Positions 51,267 through 61,216 of a DNA stretch of 64,000 nt are shown here, piece by piece. The notes beneath the pieces were generated by a model. That model was not told the DNA's origin and searched no databases. It worked only from the letters and a program-made list of their open reading frames with translations. The stretch spans positions 12,753 through 76,752 of the forward strand of contig CAZKYI010000010.1 in NCBI GenBank assembly GCA_964557005.1. Reading direction: 5' to 3'. The first letter of the stretch is position 1; every line of letters begins with the position of its first letter. Origin of the DNA: JBECKS01 sp964557005. Lineage in GTDB: Bacteria; Pseudomonadota; Gammaproteobacteria; Pseudomonadales; JBECKS01. The translations under genes were made by a program, and so were the position numbers.

Positions 51267-51863
51267 TCAGCGTTTGGTACGTGATGTAGCAAGCATCGCC
51301 AGCGTGTCTCTGTTACGGCTAAATGAATGCAGGGAAGTATAAAGTACAGCCATTTCCTTGGGCGTGTAGGGCATTTCTTCCATCATCCAGTGTTTAATCA
51401 TATGAAAGTGGGAACCCACTGTATGATCAACAATAAATTCAACCAGTTTGGGATCGCTGACTTTAACTTCAAGCCTGCGCAGGACATTACCCAAGGCACG
51501 ATTCACATATTGCCTGAAGCGTTTATAGATTAAATCGTCCACACCCGATTCCAGCACCATGCGCATAATCTGGTAGTTATCCGCCCAGCGCTGGTACAGC
51601 ATTTCAATCACTTTTTCCGCCTGATAAATATCAATAATCATCGGTTGAATTTCATCGAAATAGGCTTCGAAGCCTTCATCCATAAAGCTCATCAACAATT
51701 CATCTTTTGAACGAAAATAGGTATAAAAAGTTTGTCGTGCAATCGATGCACGATTGGTAATATCCCCTATGCCTATTTTTTTGTAAGGCTGTTCCTTCAT
51801 TAATTGGAGAAAGGAATAACGAATGGTGTCGAAGGTAGCCTGACTTTTACTGGATGGTTCCAT
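51267..51863 (-). CDS. TetR family transcriptional regulator
   Basis: 198 residues. Helix-turn-helix at about 9-55: LMKEQPYKKIGIGDITNRASIARQTFYTYFRSKDELL (key T-F-Y-T-Y-F). A TetR_C-type ligand domain follows. Its stop is 2 nt from the convergent sulfatase stop. Divergent from the third cyclase, which it may regulate. Confidence 0.83.
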   Translation of the reverse strand: MEPSSKSQATFDTIRYSFLQLMKEQPYKKIGIGDITNRASIARQTFYTYFRSKDELLMSFMDEGFEAYFDEIQPMIIDIYQAEKVIEMLYQRWADNYQIMRMVLESGVDDLIYKRFRQYVNRALGNVLRRLEVKVSDPKLVEFIVDHTVGSHFHMIKHWMMEEMPYTPKEMAVLYTSLHSFSRNRDTLAMLATSRTKR

Positions 51864-52027
51864 AACGAGCTCTGATGTGTCCTCAGCAAAACGACGAGGC
51901 CAGACATTAGCATAAAAGCTATAGAAGTATAATGTTTTTGCAGGGCTCAGCTCGCCGGGAATCCTGGCTTGAACAATTCAGCAAAGCTGCCAATAATCAG
52001 GTCACCACAGCGCTCCAATTCTCATCC

Positions 52028-53578
52028 ATGACTGATACCAAACCCCAACCCATCTGGCTACAACCGCTCGACTCCCCATCATTTAAAAATGCGCGCAACG
52101 ATTTGTTGCAAACTTTTGTTGCAAGTTTTGTGATACACACACTGAGCCTGTGGCTGATGATTTATTATTTAAGTCTCTCACTAGGCAGCGAACTTATCTG
52201 GCAGACCCTGAAATCTACAGCGCCAGTCATCATCGGTGGCTTTCTGGTTTCTTTTATTATTTTCTACTGGCTGCATCGACATTTGTGCACTTTTTTCATT
52301 TTAAAAAAGACACAAGAAAAATTGAGCCTGCAAAAAGAATCTCTGAATTATCCCTACATCTCGATTGCTGGTTTCATCACTTGGGTAATTGCCGGAGTAT
52401 TGGTTAGCCTCATTTTGATTGATTCAGGTTTGATAGATAAACGACAAGTCTTTATTCATATTACTCTGGCAAGCCTGTTTTCAGGCACTCTGGTTTCGAT
52501 TTTACAAATCAACCTGACCGAAACTATTTTTCAAAAACATCTTTTCCCCTATCTGCTGGAAGGTAGCAGGCTCTCCAATATCTCTGGTGTTCTCAGGATT
52601 CCCAGCTATGTGCGCATCCAGTTGTTGGTATTTACCACAGCAATAGGCCCTTCTGCCTTTATCTACCTGCTCCATCTCACACAGGAATCAAGCAATGCCA
52701 TTTTGCTCTACATCATTGGATTCACTGCTTTCAATGCGCTGTGGCAAGGTGGATTTTTAATGAGCAACATTTCTCGCCCTATCGGTACCTTAAAGGGAAA
52801 GCTGGATCGGTTTAGACAGGGGACGCTTGAAGAGCAACCCAAACCGATTTGGCGCACCGATGCCTTTGGCCAGTTTTCAGAAATGTTTGACGATCTGGTG
52901 AGCAGCATGAAAGAGCGCGATTTTATTCGCAGCACTTTTAGTCGCTACCTTGACCCCAGTCTGGTGGAAGCCATTCTCAATGGTAAGCACGAGTTGGGTG
53001 GCAGTGAAATGGAAGCCAGTGTGATGTTCGCGGATATTCGTGACTTTACCGCACTTTCGGAACAGATGAGTCCCGAACAAGTCGTAGAACTGCTTAATGA
53101 ATATTTTGAAGACATGGTGCAGGAAATTACGGCAACCGATGGCGTTCCCGATAAATTCATGGGTGATGGACTCATGGCTATCTGGGGTGTTCCCAGCGCT
53201 GACCAAAATCATGCACAAAAAGCCTGTCATGCGGGCATTGCCATGCTATCGCGTTTAAACATCATTAATGAAAACAGGAAAAATCGAAATCTGCCGATTA
53301 TCTCGATAGGGATTGGCATTCATTCGGGCAAGGTGATTGCCGGCAATATCGGCTCTCGTAAAAAAATGGAATACACAGTCATTGGAGATACCGTCAATAC
53401 CAGCAGTCGTCTGGAAGGTTTATGCAAGACCCTGCAAGCCGAACTACTGATTTCTGGCGAGGTATTTCAACAGCTATCAAAATCCCTGCAACAACAATTC
53501 AGCTTTGCGTGCAGCAAGCAGCTTCGCGGGAAGCTCAAGGAAACTGAAATATACCAATATCTCAAACCCATAAGTTAG
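52028..53578 (+). CDS. Membrane-bound class III adenylate/guanylate cyclase (homodimeric type)
   Basis: 516 residues from the ATG at 52028. An ATG at 51932 lies in a TATAAT-like -10 box, which argues against the longer form. Six membrane helices (about 28-50, 64-82, 112-132, 141-160, 195-215, 225-245), a HAMP-like linker (about 248-298), the pre-cyclase segment FSRYLDPSLVEAIL, then a complete catalytic domain: metal ligands D336 (FADIRDFT) and D380 (DKFMGD), base-binding K376 and D454 (VIGDTVN), transition-state N457 and R461. Unlike the pair at 15697-18572 it has every catalytic residue and should work as a homodimer. Confidence 0.88.
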   Translation: MTDTKPQPIWLQPLDSPSFKNARNDLLQTFVASFVIHTLSLWLMIYYLSLSLGSELIWQTLKSTAPVIIGGFLVSFIIFYWLHRHLCTFFILKKTQEKLSLQKESLNYPYISIAGFITWVIAGVLVSLILIDSGLIDKRQVFIHITLASLFSGTLVSILQINLTETIFQKHLFPYLLEGSRLSNISGVLRIPSYVRIQLLVFTTAIGPSAFIYLLHLTQESSNAILLYIIGFTAFNALWQGGFLMSNISRPIGTLKGKLDRFRQGTLEEQPKPIWRTDAFGQFSEMFDDLVSSMKERDFIRSTFSRYLDPSLVEAILNGKHELGGSEMEASVMFADIRDFTALSEQMSPEQVVELLNEYFEDMVQEITATDGVPDKFMGDGLMAIWGVPSADQNHAQKACHAGIAMLSRLNIINENRKNRNLPIISIGIGIHSGKVIAGNIGSRKKMEYTVIGDTVNTSSRLEGLCKTLQAELLISGEVFQQLSKSLQQQFSFACSKQLRGKLKETEIYQYLKPIS

Positions 53579-53645
53579 TACACACTTCCTTTTAATCATC
53601 AAAATAATAAAGCTTCCTTTGTTAAGCTCAAGACTGTTTGTGGCA

Positions 53646-53675
53646 CTGTCATTAAATTGAATTTTTCCGTATAAT
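53646..53675 (+). promoter_or_regulatory. Candidate promoter and long leader of gltBD
   Basis: CTGTCA, an 18-nt spacer, and a perfect TATAAT. It is the best sigma-70 candidate in the 323-nt gap before gltB and implies a leader of about 220 nt. The rest of the gap holds no supportable gene; a hairpin near the gltB start is listed separately. Confidence 0.5.
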
Positions 53676-53844
53676 CGCGCGCCCCGAACAGGACACAAGG
53701 CAATGATTTTCCAGTCAATTCCCGCGAGAACAATGGCCTCATATTCGTCCTGCTTTAAACCTTGAACGCCAAACACAATAAATAGCCTCAGGCTAAAAAA
53801 TGGCACAGTTATGAAAGTCACGATCAAGTTGGTCGTTGACTGAA

Positions 53845-53873
53845 CTCGCTGGGTTCGGCTTGCGCCCAACGAG
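53845..53873 (+). promoter_or_regulatory. Hairpin in the gltB leader
   Basis: CTCGCTGGG and CCCAACGAG can pair with one mismatch across an 11-nt loop, ending 29 nt before the gltB ATG. There is no U-tract, so it is not a simple terminator. It may affect translation or mRNA stability. Confidence 0.35.
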
Positions 53874-53901
53874 CTTGTTAAACGCTTGGAGAAGAAGCCA
53901 T

Positions 53902-56900
53902 ATGAGTTCTGAAGTACGTAGTGAAGTAAAATTCGGCTATCCTGAAAAGCATGGCCTCTACGATCCAGCTAACGAAAAGGAAAGCTGTGGCGTAGGCTTT
54001 GTTGCCGATATGAAAGGCCGCGCCAGTCATCAGATTATTCTGGAGGCAGATCACGCACTCATACGTATGGATCACCGTGGTGGTTGTGGTTGCGAAGCCA
54101 ACACAGGCGATGGTGCCGGTATTCTCACAGGCATGCCGCATGCCTTCTTTAAAAAGGTAATCAAACAGGATCTGGATTACGACTTGCCAGAAGCGGGTCA
54201 ATATTCGGTCGGCAATGTTTTCCTCCCGCAAGACGAAGCACAACGTGCTATCTGCAAAAAAGTAGTCGAAGCTTTTGTAGCACAGGAAGGCCAGATTCTG
54301 GTGGGCTGGCGACACATGCGCACCGAACCCAAACTTGCCGACATTGGGCCCAGTGCACTGGCAGCCATGCCGCACATAGAACAACTCGTCATCGTTGCCG
54401 CCAAAGGCATAGACAAGCAGGCATTTGAGCGTGCGCTTTATTTAATTCGCAAACAAAGTACCCGCGATAACCGTAACAATCAGAGCCTGAGTCAAGCCAA
54501 GATGTTCTACATCTGTACGCTAAGCTCTACTGTAATTGTATACAAAGGCATGCTCACCTCAGCGCAGGTGGTGCCTTTTTATCCAGATTTATCCGATGAA
54601 GATTACGCTTCCCATCTGGCGATGGTGCACTCGCGTTTCAGCACCAATACTTTTCCATCGTGGGATCGCGCCCAGCCCAACCGTTTTATGAGCCACAATG
54701 GTGAAATCAATACGCGTCAGGGCAACATCAACTGGATGCACGCGCGTGAAGGCGTAGTACAAAGCAAACTGTTTGGCGAAGGCATTAACAAACTGTTTCC
54801 TCTGGTTGAACCCGATTGTTCCGACTCAGGCAGCTTCGATAATGTGCTGGAATTCATGTTGATGAATGGCCGAAGCTTGCAGGAAGCCATCATGCTGATG
54901 ATTCCTGAAGCCTGGCAAAACGATGACCAAATGCCGCAAGCCAAAAGGGATTTTTACGAATTTAATTCCACCATTATGGAGCCCTGGGACGGCCCCGCTT
55001 CGATTGTTTTTACCGATGGTAAATATATCGGCGCGGTGCTCGACAGAAACGGTTTGCGCCCCAGTCGCTACTACATCACCCATGATGACAAAGTGATTAT
55101 GGCCTCGGAAGTGGGCGTGGTTGAAATAGAGCCGGCCAACGTGAAAGAAAAAGGTCGCTTGCAACCCGGTATGATGTTCTTGTTAGATTTCGAACAAGGC
55201 CGACTGATTGATGATGCCGAATTAAAAAATGAATTCTCGGCCAAACGTCCTTATGGCAAATGGGTTAAAAACCAACGCATTGAATTTTCGCATCTGAATA
55301 CCTCGGCTGAGCCACACGGCTTTGAACCCGACACTATCATCAATCGTATGAAAGCTTTTGGTTACACCATGGAAACCATGCAGTACATGCTGGTGCCTCT
55401 GGTCATCGAATTGCGTGATCCTGTGGGTTCGATGGGCAACGATGCTGCCCTGGCGTGTTTGTCTGACAAACCACGCATGATTTATGACTACTTCAAGCAG
55501 CTATTTGCGCAAGTCACCAACCCTGCAATCGATTCAATTCGTGAAGAAGTGGTGATGTCGCTGGAGTGCTACATTGGCCCCGAAGGTAATCTGCTCGAAG
55601 TCACCGAGCAACATGCTCACCGTCTCAGAATTCCACATCCCATTCTCAGCAATGAGGAAATGGCTGCGCTGAAACATATTGATTATAAAGGCTGGAACGC
55701 GCGCGTTATCGATATTACCTACGACAAGAGCGAAGGCACTTCCGGCCTTTCCAAAGCACTGGATCGTATCTGCACAGAAGCCAGTGAAGCCATTAAGGCC
55801 AAAAACAGCCTGATTGTACTCTCTGACAGAAATGTTTCTGCCGAGCGTGTACCTGTGAGCTCCTTGTTAGCGACAGGTGCTGTGCATCATCATTTGGTAA
55901 AATCTTCCGATCGCACCAGGCTTGGCCTTGTGCTCGAAAGTGGAGAAGCGCGAGAAGTTCACCATTTCTGCATGTTGATTGGTTTTGGTGCGGATGCGGT
56001 CAATCCTTATCTGGCATTTGAGTCACTCTGGCAAGCCCAACGTGATGGCTTGTTATCCAAACATGATTACGATGATAACCGCATCGTCAAACGCTACCGC
56101 AAAGGTATTGCCAAAGGTATGCTCAAGGTGATGGCGAAAATGGGTATCTCTACCTTGCAATCCTACAAAGGTGCACAAATTTTTGAAGCCGTGGGTTTGG
56201 CGGATTCAGTGATTAACCGTTGCTTCTGTGGCACACCCAGCCGCGTACAAGGTGTGAATTTTGAAGTTCTGGCCGAAGAATCCTTGCGTAGACATAAACT
56301 GGCCTACGAAAAACGTAATCCTTTAATTGCACGTGAGTTACCCAATCCAGGTGATTTCCAATGGCGTAAAGGTGGTGATCGTCATATGTGGAATCCTGAA
56401 ACGATTTCATCGTTACAAGTGGCCACACGCGACAACAATCTCAATGCCTATAAAAAGTTTTCCAAATTCAGCGATGAAGAAGCGACTCGCGGCTCTACGC
56501 TACGCGGCTTGATGACCTTCAAAGAAGGCGTGAACGGTGGGCCAATTTCGATAGAGGAAGTAGAACCCGTTAAGGATATTGTTAAACGGTTTTGCACGGG
56601 CGCAATGAGTTTTGGCTCCATTTCTCCGGAAGCGCATGAATCTCTCGCGATTGCCATGAACCGTATTGGTGGCAAATCGAATACGGGCGAAGGCGGAGAA
56701 GATGCCAAGCGTTTTATTCCACTCGACAATGGCGATTCAAAGCGTTCTGCCATCAAGCAGGTTGCGTCTGGACGTTTTGGCGTAACAGCGCATTACCTTG
56801 CCAATGCCGATGAAATTCAAATCAAGATTTCCCAAGGTGCCAAGCCAGGTGAAGGTGGAGAGTTGCCTGGTGGCAAAGTCGATGATTACATCGCCTTCCT

Positions 56901-58476
56901 GCGTCACTCCACACCTGGCGTTGGTTTGATTAGCCCACCACCTCACCATGATATTTATTCGATTGAGGATATGGCGCAACTGATACACGATTTGAAAAAT
57001 GCGAATCGTCATGCACGCATTTCAGTAAAACTGGTGTCTGAAATGGGCGTAGGCACCATTGCAACTGGAGTGACCAAAGCCAAAACCGATCATCTGGTGA
57101 TTGCAGGTCACGATGGCGGCACAGGGGCTTCACCATTAACCTCAATCAAACATGCCGGTTTGCCTTGGGAGCTGGGCATTTCAGAAACTCATCAAACGCT
57201 GGTGATGAACGATTTGCGTTCTCGCGTGGTTCTGCAAACAGACGGACAACTGAAAACAGGGCGTGATGTCGCCATTGCTGCGTTGTTAGGCGCAGAGGAA
57301 TTCGGTTTTGCGACTGCGCCATTGGTAACGCTGGGTTGTATTATGATGCGCAAATGTCATTTGAATACCTGCCCTGTGGGTGTGGCGACTCAAGACCCTG
57401 AGCTGCGCAAGAAATTTAACGGACAGCCTGAAAATGTAGTGAACTACTTTTTCTTTGTTGCACAAGAGTTGCGCGAAATCATGGCGCAACTGGGCTTTCG
57501 TACCATCAACGAAATGGTTGGCCGCAGTGATGTGCTCGAAATGAACAAGGCCATCAAACACTGGAAAGCAGATGGCATTGATTTAAGCGCGATTCTGACA
57601 CCCGCCAAAAAACCTCATGACGCAGTCGGTACCTATTGCACCATGAAGCAGGATCATGGCCTGGAATTGGCGCTGGATAATGAAATCATCAAGCAAGCGC
57701 AAGCTGCTTTGGACACTGGAAAAAAAGTAAACATCGATTTACCCGTGGTAAATATCAATCGTGTAGTTGGCACCATGCTTTCTCATCAAGTTGCCAGCAA
57801 ATACGGTGCAAGTGGTCTGCCAGATGACACCATTCATATCAAACTCACAGGCTCTGCCGGTCAAAGTCTGGGAGCTTTTCTGGCCAAAGGCATCACCATC
57901 GAAGTGGAAGGCGATGCCAATGATTTTGTCGGCAAAGGTTTGTCAGGCGGTCGTCTGATTGTGTACCCACCGAAAGCCAGCAGCTTCAATGCCGAAGACA
58001 ACATTCTGATTGGCAACGTGGTGCTCTACGGTGCGACCACAGGTGAGGCTTACTTCAGAGGCGTAGCCGCTGAACGCTTCTGCGTGCGTAATTCAGGCGC
58101 AACTGCTGTTGTGGAAGGTTTGGGGGATCATGGTTGCGAGTACATGACTGGCGGGCGTGTGGTTGTACTGGGTAAAACCGGTCGCAACTTTGCGGCGGGC
58201 ATGAGTGGTGGTATCGCCTATGTGTGGGATAAAAACCAGCAGTTCAGCAAGAAGTGCAACATGGACATGGTGGAGCTGGAAACGCTCGAAGTCGATGCTG
58301 ATATTACTGAATTGAAAACGCTGATTAAAAATCATCACCAATACACTGGCTCTCCCGTTGCCAAACACATACTCGACAACTGGGAAACTGCACAGCAGCA
58401 ATTTGTAAAAGTGATGCCGACGGATTACAAACGCATACTCAATGAACGTGCCGTAGCCAGGAAAAAAGCAGGCTGA
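53902..58476 (+). CDS. gltB: Glutamate synthase (NADPH) large subunit
   Basis: 1524 residues from the ATG with GGAGAAG upstream; an earlier in-frame ATG adds an unconserved tail. A 28-residue propeptide precedes the N-terminal nucleophile C29 (ESCGVGF), exposed after cleavage, for glutamine amide transfer. The FMN/2-oxoglutarate domain includes GEGGEDAKRF and AKPGEGGELPGGKV. The [3Fe-4S] motif C-x5-C-x4-C lies in CIMMRKCHLNTCPVG. A C-terminal GXGXG beta-helix follows. With GltD it makes two glutamates from glutamine and 2-oxoglutarate. Confidence 0.97.
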   Translation: MSSEVRSEVKFGYPEKHGLYDPANEKESCGVGFVADMKGRASHQIILEADHALIRMDHRGGCGCEANTGDGAGILTGMPHAFFKKVIKQDLDYDLPEAGQYSVGNVFLPQDEAQRAICKKVVEAFVAQEGQILVGWRHMRTEPKLADIGPSALAAMPHIEQLVIVAAKGIDKQAFERALYLIRKQSTRDNRNNQSLSQAKMFYICTLSSTVIVYKGMLTSAQVVPFYPDLSDEDYASHLAMVHSRFSTNTFPSWDRAQPNRFMSHNGEINTRQGNINWMHAREGVVQSKLFGEGINKLFPLVEPDCSDSGSFDNVLEFMLMNGRSLQEAIMLMIPEAWQNDDQMPQAKRDFYEFNSTIMEPWDGPASIVFTDGKYIGAVLDRNGLRPSRYYITHDDKVIMASEVGVVEIEPANVKEKGRLQPGMMFLLDFEQGRLIDDAELKNEFSAKRPYGKWVKNQRIEFSHLNTSAEPHGFEPDTIINRMKAFGYTMETMQYMLVPLVIELRDPVGSMGNDAALACLSDKPRMIYDYFKQLFAQVTNPAIDSIREEVVMSLECYIGPEGNLLEVTEQHAHRLRIPHPILSNEEMAALKHIDYKGWNARVIDITYDKSEGTSGLSKALDRICTEASEAIKAKNSLIVLSDRNVSAERVPVSSLLATGAVHHHLVKSSDRTRLGLVLESGEAREVHHFCMLIGFGADAVNPYLAFESLWQAQRDGLLSKHDYDDNRIVKRYRKGIAKGMLKVMAKMGISTLQSYKGAQIFEAVGLADSVINRCFCGTPSRVQGVNFEVLAEESLRRHKLAYEKRNPLIARELPNPGDFQWRKGGDRHMWNPETISSLQVATRDNNLNAYKKFSKFSDEEATRGSTLRGLMTFKEGVNGGPISIEEVEPVKDIVKRFCTGAMSFGSISPEAHESLAIAMNRIGGKSNTGEGGEDAKRFIPLDNGDSKRSAIKQVASGRFGVTAHYLANADEIQIKISQGAKPGEGGELPGGKVDDYIAFLRHSTPGVGLISPPPHHDIYSIEDMAQLIHDLKNANRHARISVKLVSEMGVGTIATGVTKAKTDHLVIAGHDGGTGASPLTSIKHAGLPWELGISETHQTLVMNDLRSRVVLQTDGQLKTGRDVAIAALLGAEEFGFATAPLVTLGCIMMRKCHLNTCPVGVATQDPELRKKFNGQPENVVNYFFFVAQELREIMAQLGFRTINEMVGRSDVLEMNKAIKHWKADGIDLSAILTPAKKPHDAVGTYCTMKQDHGLELALDNEIIKQAQAALDTGKKVNIDLPVVNINRVVGTMLSHQVASKYGASGLPDDTIHIKLTGSAGQSLGAFLAKGITIEVEGDANDFVGKGLSGGRLIVYPPKASSFNAEDNILIGNVVLYGATTGEAYFRGVAAERFCVRNSGATAVVEGLGDHGCEYMTGGRVVVLGKTGRNFAAGMSGGIAYVWDKNQQFSKKCNMDMVELETLEVDADITELKTLIKNHHQYTGSPVAKHILDNWETAQQQFVKVMPTDYKRILNERAVARKKAG

Positions 58477-58523
58477 TATTTATTTCAACAATGTGTCATT
58501 CCAGAGAACAAGGTTAGAGAATT

Positions 58524-59984
58524 ATGGGAAAGCCAACCGGTTTTAAAGAATTTGCGAGAGAAGCAAGAGTTTATCGCCCTGTTGATTTACGTTTAAAAGA
58601 CTACGATGAACTGTACACCCCTGTGGACGAATCAAAATTACGCACACAGGCTTCTCGCTGCATGGACTGTGGCGTTGCCTTCTGTCAGTCCAACGATGGT
58701 TGCCCCATCACCAATCTCTGCCCTGAATGGAATGATCTGGTTTACAAAGGGCAATGGGAAGAAGCGCTTGATCGCCTGCACAAAACCAACAATTTCCCTG
58801 AATTTACTGGTCGTGTATGCCCTGCTCCCTGTGAAGGCTCGTGTGTACTGGGTCACGTTGAATCGCCTGTTACCATCAAAAATATCGAACACGCGATTGT
58901 GGATCGTGGTTTTGCAGAAGGCTGGATTGTGGCGCAACCCCCCAAAGTTCGCACAGGTAAAAAAGTTGCCGTCATTGGCTCCGGTCCTTCCGGTTTGGCC
59001 GCAGCAGCACAATTAAACAAGGCGGGGCACACTGTCACCGTCTATGAACGCGCAGATCGCATTGGCGGCCTTTTGATGTATGGCATTCCTAACATGAAGT
59101 TAGGGAAGGACGTAGTTGAACGCCGCGTTAATATTCTTAAACAGGAAGGCATTACCTTTATCACCAACGCCAACGTGGGTGGACAAGGTGAACATGCAGT
59201 GGACTATAAAAAATTAAAAGCCGAAAACGATGCCGTTGTTTTCTGTGTTGGCGCAACGCTGGCGCGTGATTTACCCATTCCAAATCGCGATGCCCTGGGC
59301 ATCTACCCTGCAATGGATTTTCTAAGAGCCAACACCAAAAGCCTGCTCGATTCCAATCTTGAAGATGGCAATTATATTTCTGCCAAAAACAAAAAAGTGA
59401 TTGTGATTGGTGGTGGCGATACCGGTACCGACTGCATCGGCACTTCTGCTCGTCATGGTGCCACCAGCATTGTGAACTTTGAGCTGATGCCTCAGCCACC
59501 TGCTGGCCGTGCAGCCAATAACCCCTGGCCTACCTGGCCACGTATTTTTCGTGTCGATTATGGTCATCAGGAAGCTGAACACAAATTTGGTAATGACCCA
59601 CGCACTTACTGCCTGCTCAGTAAAGAATTTATTAAAGATGACGCGGGTAATGTGAAAGGCATCAAAACTATTGATGTGAAATGGGAAGGCATGAAAATGT
59701 CTGAAATAGAAGGCAGCGAAAAAATCTGGGAAGCCGATTTGATTCTACTGTCGATGGGCTTTTTGGGGCCTGAGCAATATCTGGCTCAAGCAGCGGGCAT
59801 CGAAAAAGATGAGCGCTCCAATTACAAAGCTGCATACGATAAATTCCTGACCAATGAAGCCGGTGTGTTTGCAGCGGGCGATTGCCGCAGAGGTCAATCG
59901 CTTGTGGTGTGGGGCATTGACGAAGGCCGTCGTTGTGCCAGAGAAGTCGATTTGTATTTAATGGGCGAAACTTTATTGCCGTGA
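58524..59984 (+). CDS. gltD: Glutamate synthase small subunit
   Basis: 486 residues. N-terminal cysteine clusters (CMDCGVAFC, CPITNLCPEWN, CPAPCEGSC) bind two [4Fe-4S] clusters. FAD site VAVIGSGPSGLAAAAQL near 150 and NADPH site VIVIGGGDTGTDCIGT near 294. It passes electrons from NADPH to GltB. It starts 47 nt after gltB, in the same operon. Confidence 0.97.
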   Translation: MGKPTGFKEFAREARVYRPVDLRLKDYDELYTPVDESKLRTQASRCMDCGVAFCQSNDGCPITNLCPEWNDLVYKGQWEEALDRLHKTNNFPEFTGRVCPAPCEGSCVLGHVESPVTIKNIEHAIVDRGFAEGWIVAQPPKVRTGKKVAVIGSGPSGLAAAAQLNKAGHTVTVYERADRIGGLLMYGIPNMKLGKDVVERRVNILKQEGITFITNANVGGQGEHAVDYKKLKAENDAVVFCVGATLARDLPIPNRDALGIYPAMDFLRANTKSLLDSNLEDGNYISAKNKKVIVIGGGDTGTDCIGTSARHGATSIVNFELMPQPPAGRAANNPWPTWPRIFRVDYGHQEAEHKFGNDPRTYCLLSKEFIKDDAGNVKGIKTIDVKWEGMKMSEIEGSEKIWEADLILLSMGFLGPEQYLAQAAGIEKDERSNYKAAYDKFLTNEAGVFAAGDCRRGQSLVVWGIDEGRRCAREVDLYLMGETLLP

Positions 59985-60017
59985 AGTTGAAAGCCCTGTA
60001 ACAAAGGAAGCAAGGGA

Positions 60018-60167
60018 ATGGGCATGACCAACAAAGAACAGGAACTCATCATCTACGCGACCAATGATGGCAAGACGCAGGTGGAAGTGCGCATGACGGG
60101 CGATTTCTGTTTGGCTGTCTCAGGCGCAATTTGCCCCTACAACTTTGTCAAACAAGGGCTTTTTTAA
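60018..60167 (+). pseudogene. Truncated, frameshifted RhuM-family remnant
   Basis: A 49-codon frame after a good ribosome site (AAGGAAG). Its start, ELIIYATNDGKTQVEVRM, resembles the N-terminus of RhuM (virulence/Fic-associated) proteins. The RhuM continuation VWLSQAQFA then appears in the neighbouring reading frame, so a frameshift lies near base 60096, and the homology stops within about 20 further residues where the convergent phosphatase gene begins. Full RhuM proteins are about 330 residues. A decayed fragment of a horizontally moving gene. Confidence 0.65.
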
Positions 60168-61204
60168 AAACTCAACACATGGCCCAAGCGCTGCGTTCCT
60201 TCAACATCGTTAACACTGAGTTGAATATTTTTAGCCTGCCAATCAATTTTTATCATGCCGAAATTGGCCTTGTTGTAATAACCACCCATGCGGTGCTCAT
60301 TCGGGCTAACCAAATCCCATTCCTCGGTTAAACCACTTGCAGTCATTTCTACCAACTCCATGCCTTTGTATTCCAGCCTGCTTAACTCTGCCCAATGGGT
60401 GTCACCAGAAATCAGGAATAATTTTTCCTGTTGGGCTTCCACCAATAAATCGAATAATTTTTTTCGTTCATCAGGAAATACTACCCACGCTTCCCAACCC
60501 GATGATTCGGGAATCACCTGCAAACTTGAAGCAATAATGCGAATGGTTGCAGGTTGTTTTAGTTCGGCTTGCAGCCATTGCCACTGAGCTTCCCCCAATA
60601 AAGTTGAACCTTCGCCTGTAGTCGCCAAATACGGGCCTTTGCTGTTAATCAAGCTCCAAAGATATTCATACCAGTTTTTGGATTTCGGTGCTGTTCTGTT
60701 CCAACGCAAATCGGTAACAATTAACTGCACGCGCTGATCACCTTCACCAAAATAATAACTGGTATAAATTCCTGAATCTCTGGTGCGTCTTTCGCTGTGC
60801 TGTGGTTCTTCGAAAAAATCGAGCATGATTTTTCGGCTCTCTTCTTTATGAGGATAATCGCTGCCTGCATCGTTAGCGCCATAATCATGGTCATCCCAAA
60901 CGGCTACAATCGGCGTTTTACTTTTCAGCGTCTGGAAGCCCGCATTCTCACCGAGTTTCTGATATTTCCTTGCAAGCACTTTCATATCATTGGTGTCGCC
61001 GTAAATGTTGTCACCCAGAAAAACAAATACATCGGGTTGCTCAGCATTGATGGCTTTCCAGACAGGTTGTGGATCATCCTGATGAATACAGGAACCATAA
61101 ATAATCTTGGTCACTGTATTCTTGTTGTTATGCTCAGGTGGTGCCGCCTGAATCTGAGCAGAACCGATACCAAATAACACAATCAAAAAAATACTCAGTC
61201 GCAT
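60164..61204 (-). CDS. Alkaline phosphatase D family protein (PhoD-like phosphodiesterase)
   Basis: 346 residues with a signal peptide (1-20, cleaved after IQA-A). Metallophosphatase motifs follow: YGSCIH near 35, FLGDNIYGD near 62-70, VWDDHDYGANDAG near 101-113, and SGDTHWAEL near 252. PhoD enzymes hydrolyse phosphomono- and diesters in the periplasm using Fe/Ca. The length is short for PhoD, as in the compact subgroup. The 3' end overlaps the RhuM remnant. Confidence 0.9.
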   Translation of the reverse strand: MRLSIFLIVLFGIGSAQIQAAPPEHNNKNTVTKIIYGSCIHQDDPQPVWKAINAEQPDVFVFLGDNIYGDTNDMKVLARKYQKLGENAGFQTLKSKTPIVAVWDDHDYGANDAGSDYPHKEESRKIMLDFFEEPQHSERRTRDSGIYTSYYFGEGDQRVQLIVTDLRWNRTAPKSKNWYEYLWSLINSKGPYLATTGEGSTLLGEAQWQWLQAELKQPATIRIIASSLQVIPESSGWEAWVVFPDERKKLFDLLVEAQQEKLFLISGDTHWAELSRLEYKGMELVEMTASGLTEEWDLVSPNEHRMGGYYNKANFGMIKIDWQAKNIQLSVNDVEGTQRLGHVLSF

Positions 61205-61216
61205 ATTTCCTCCCGC

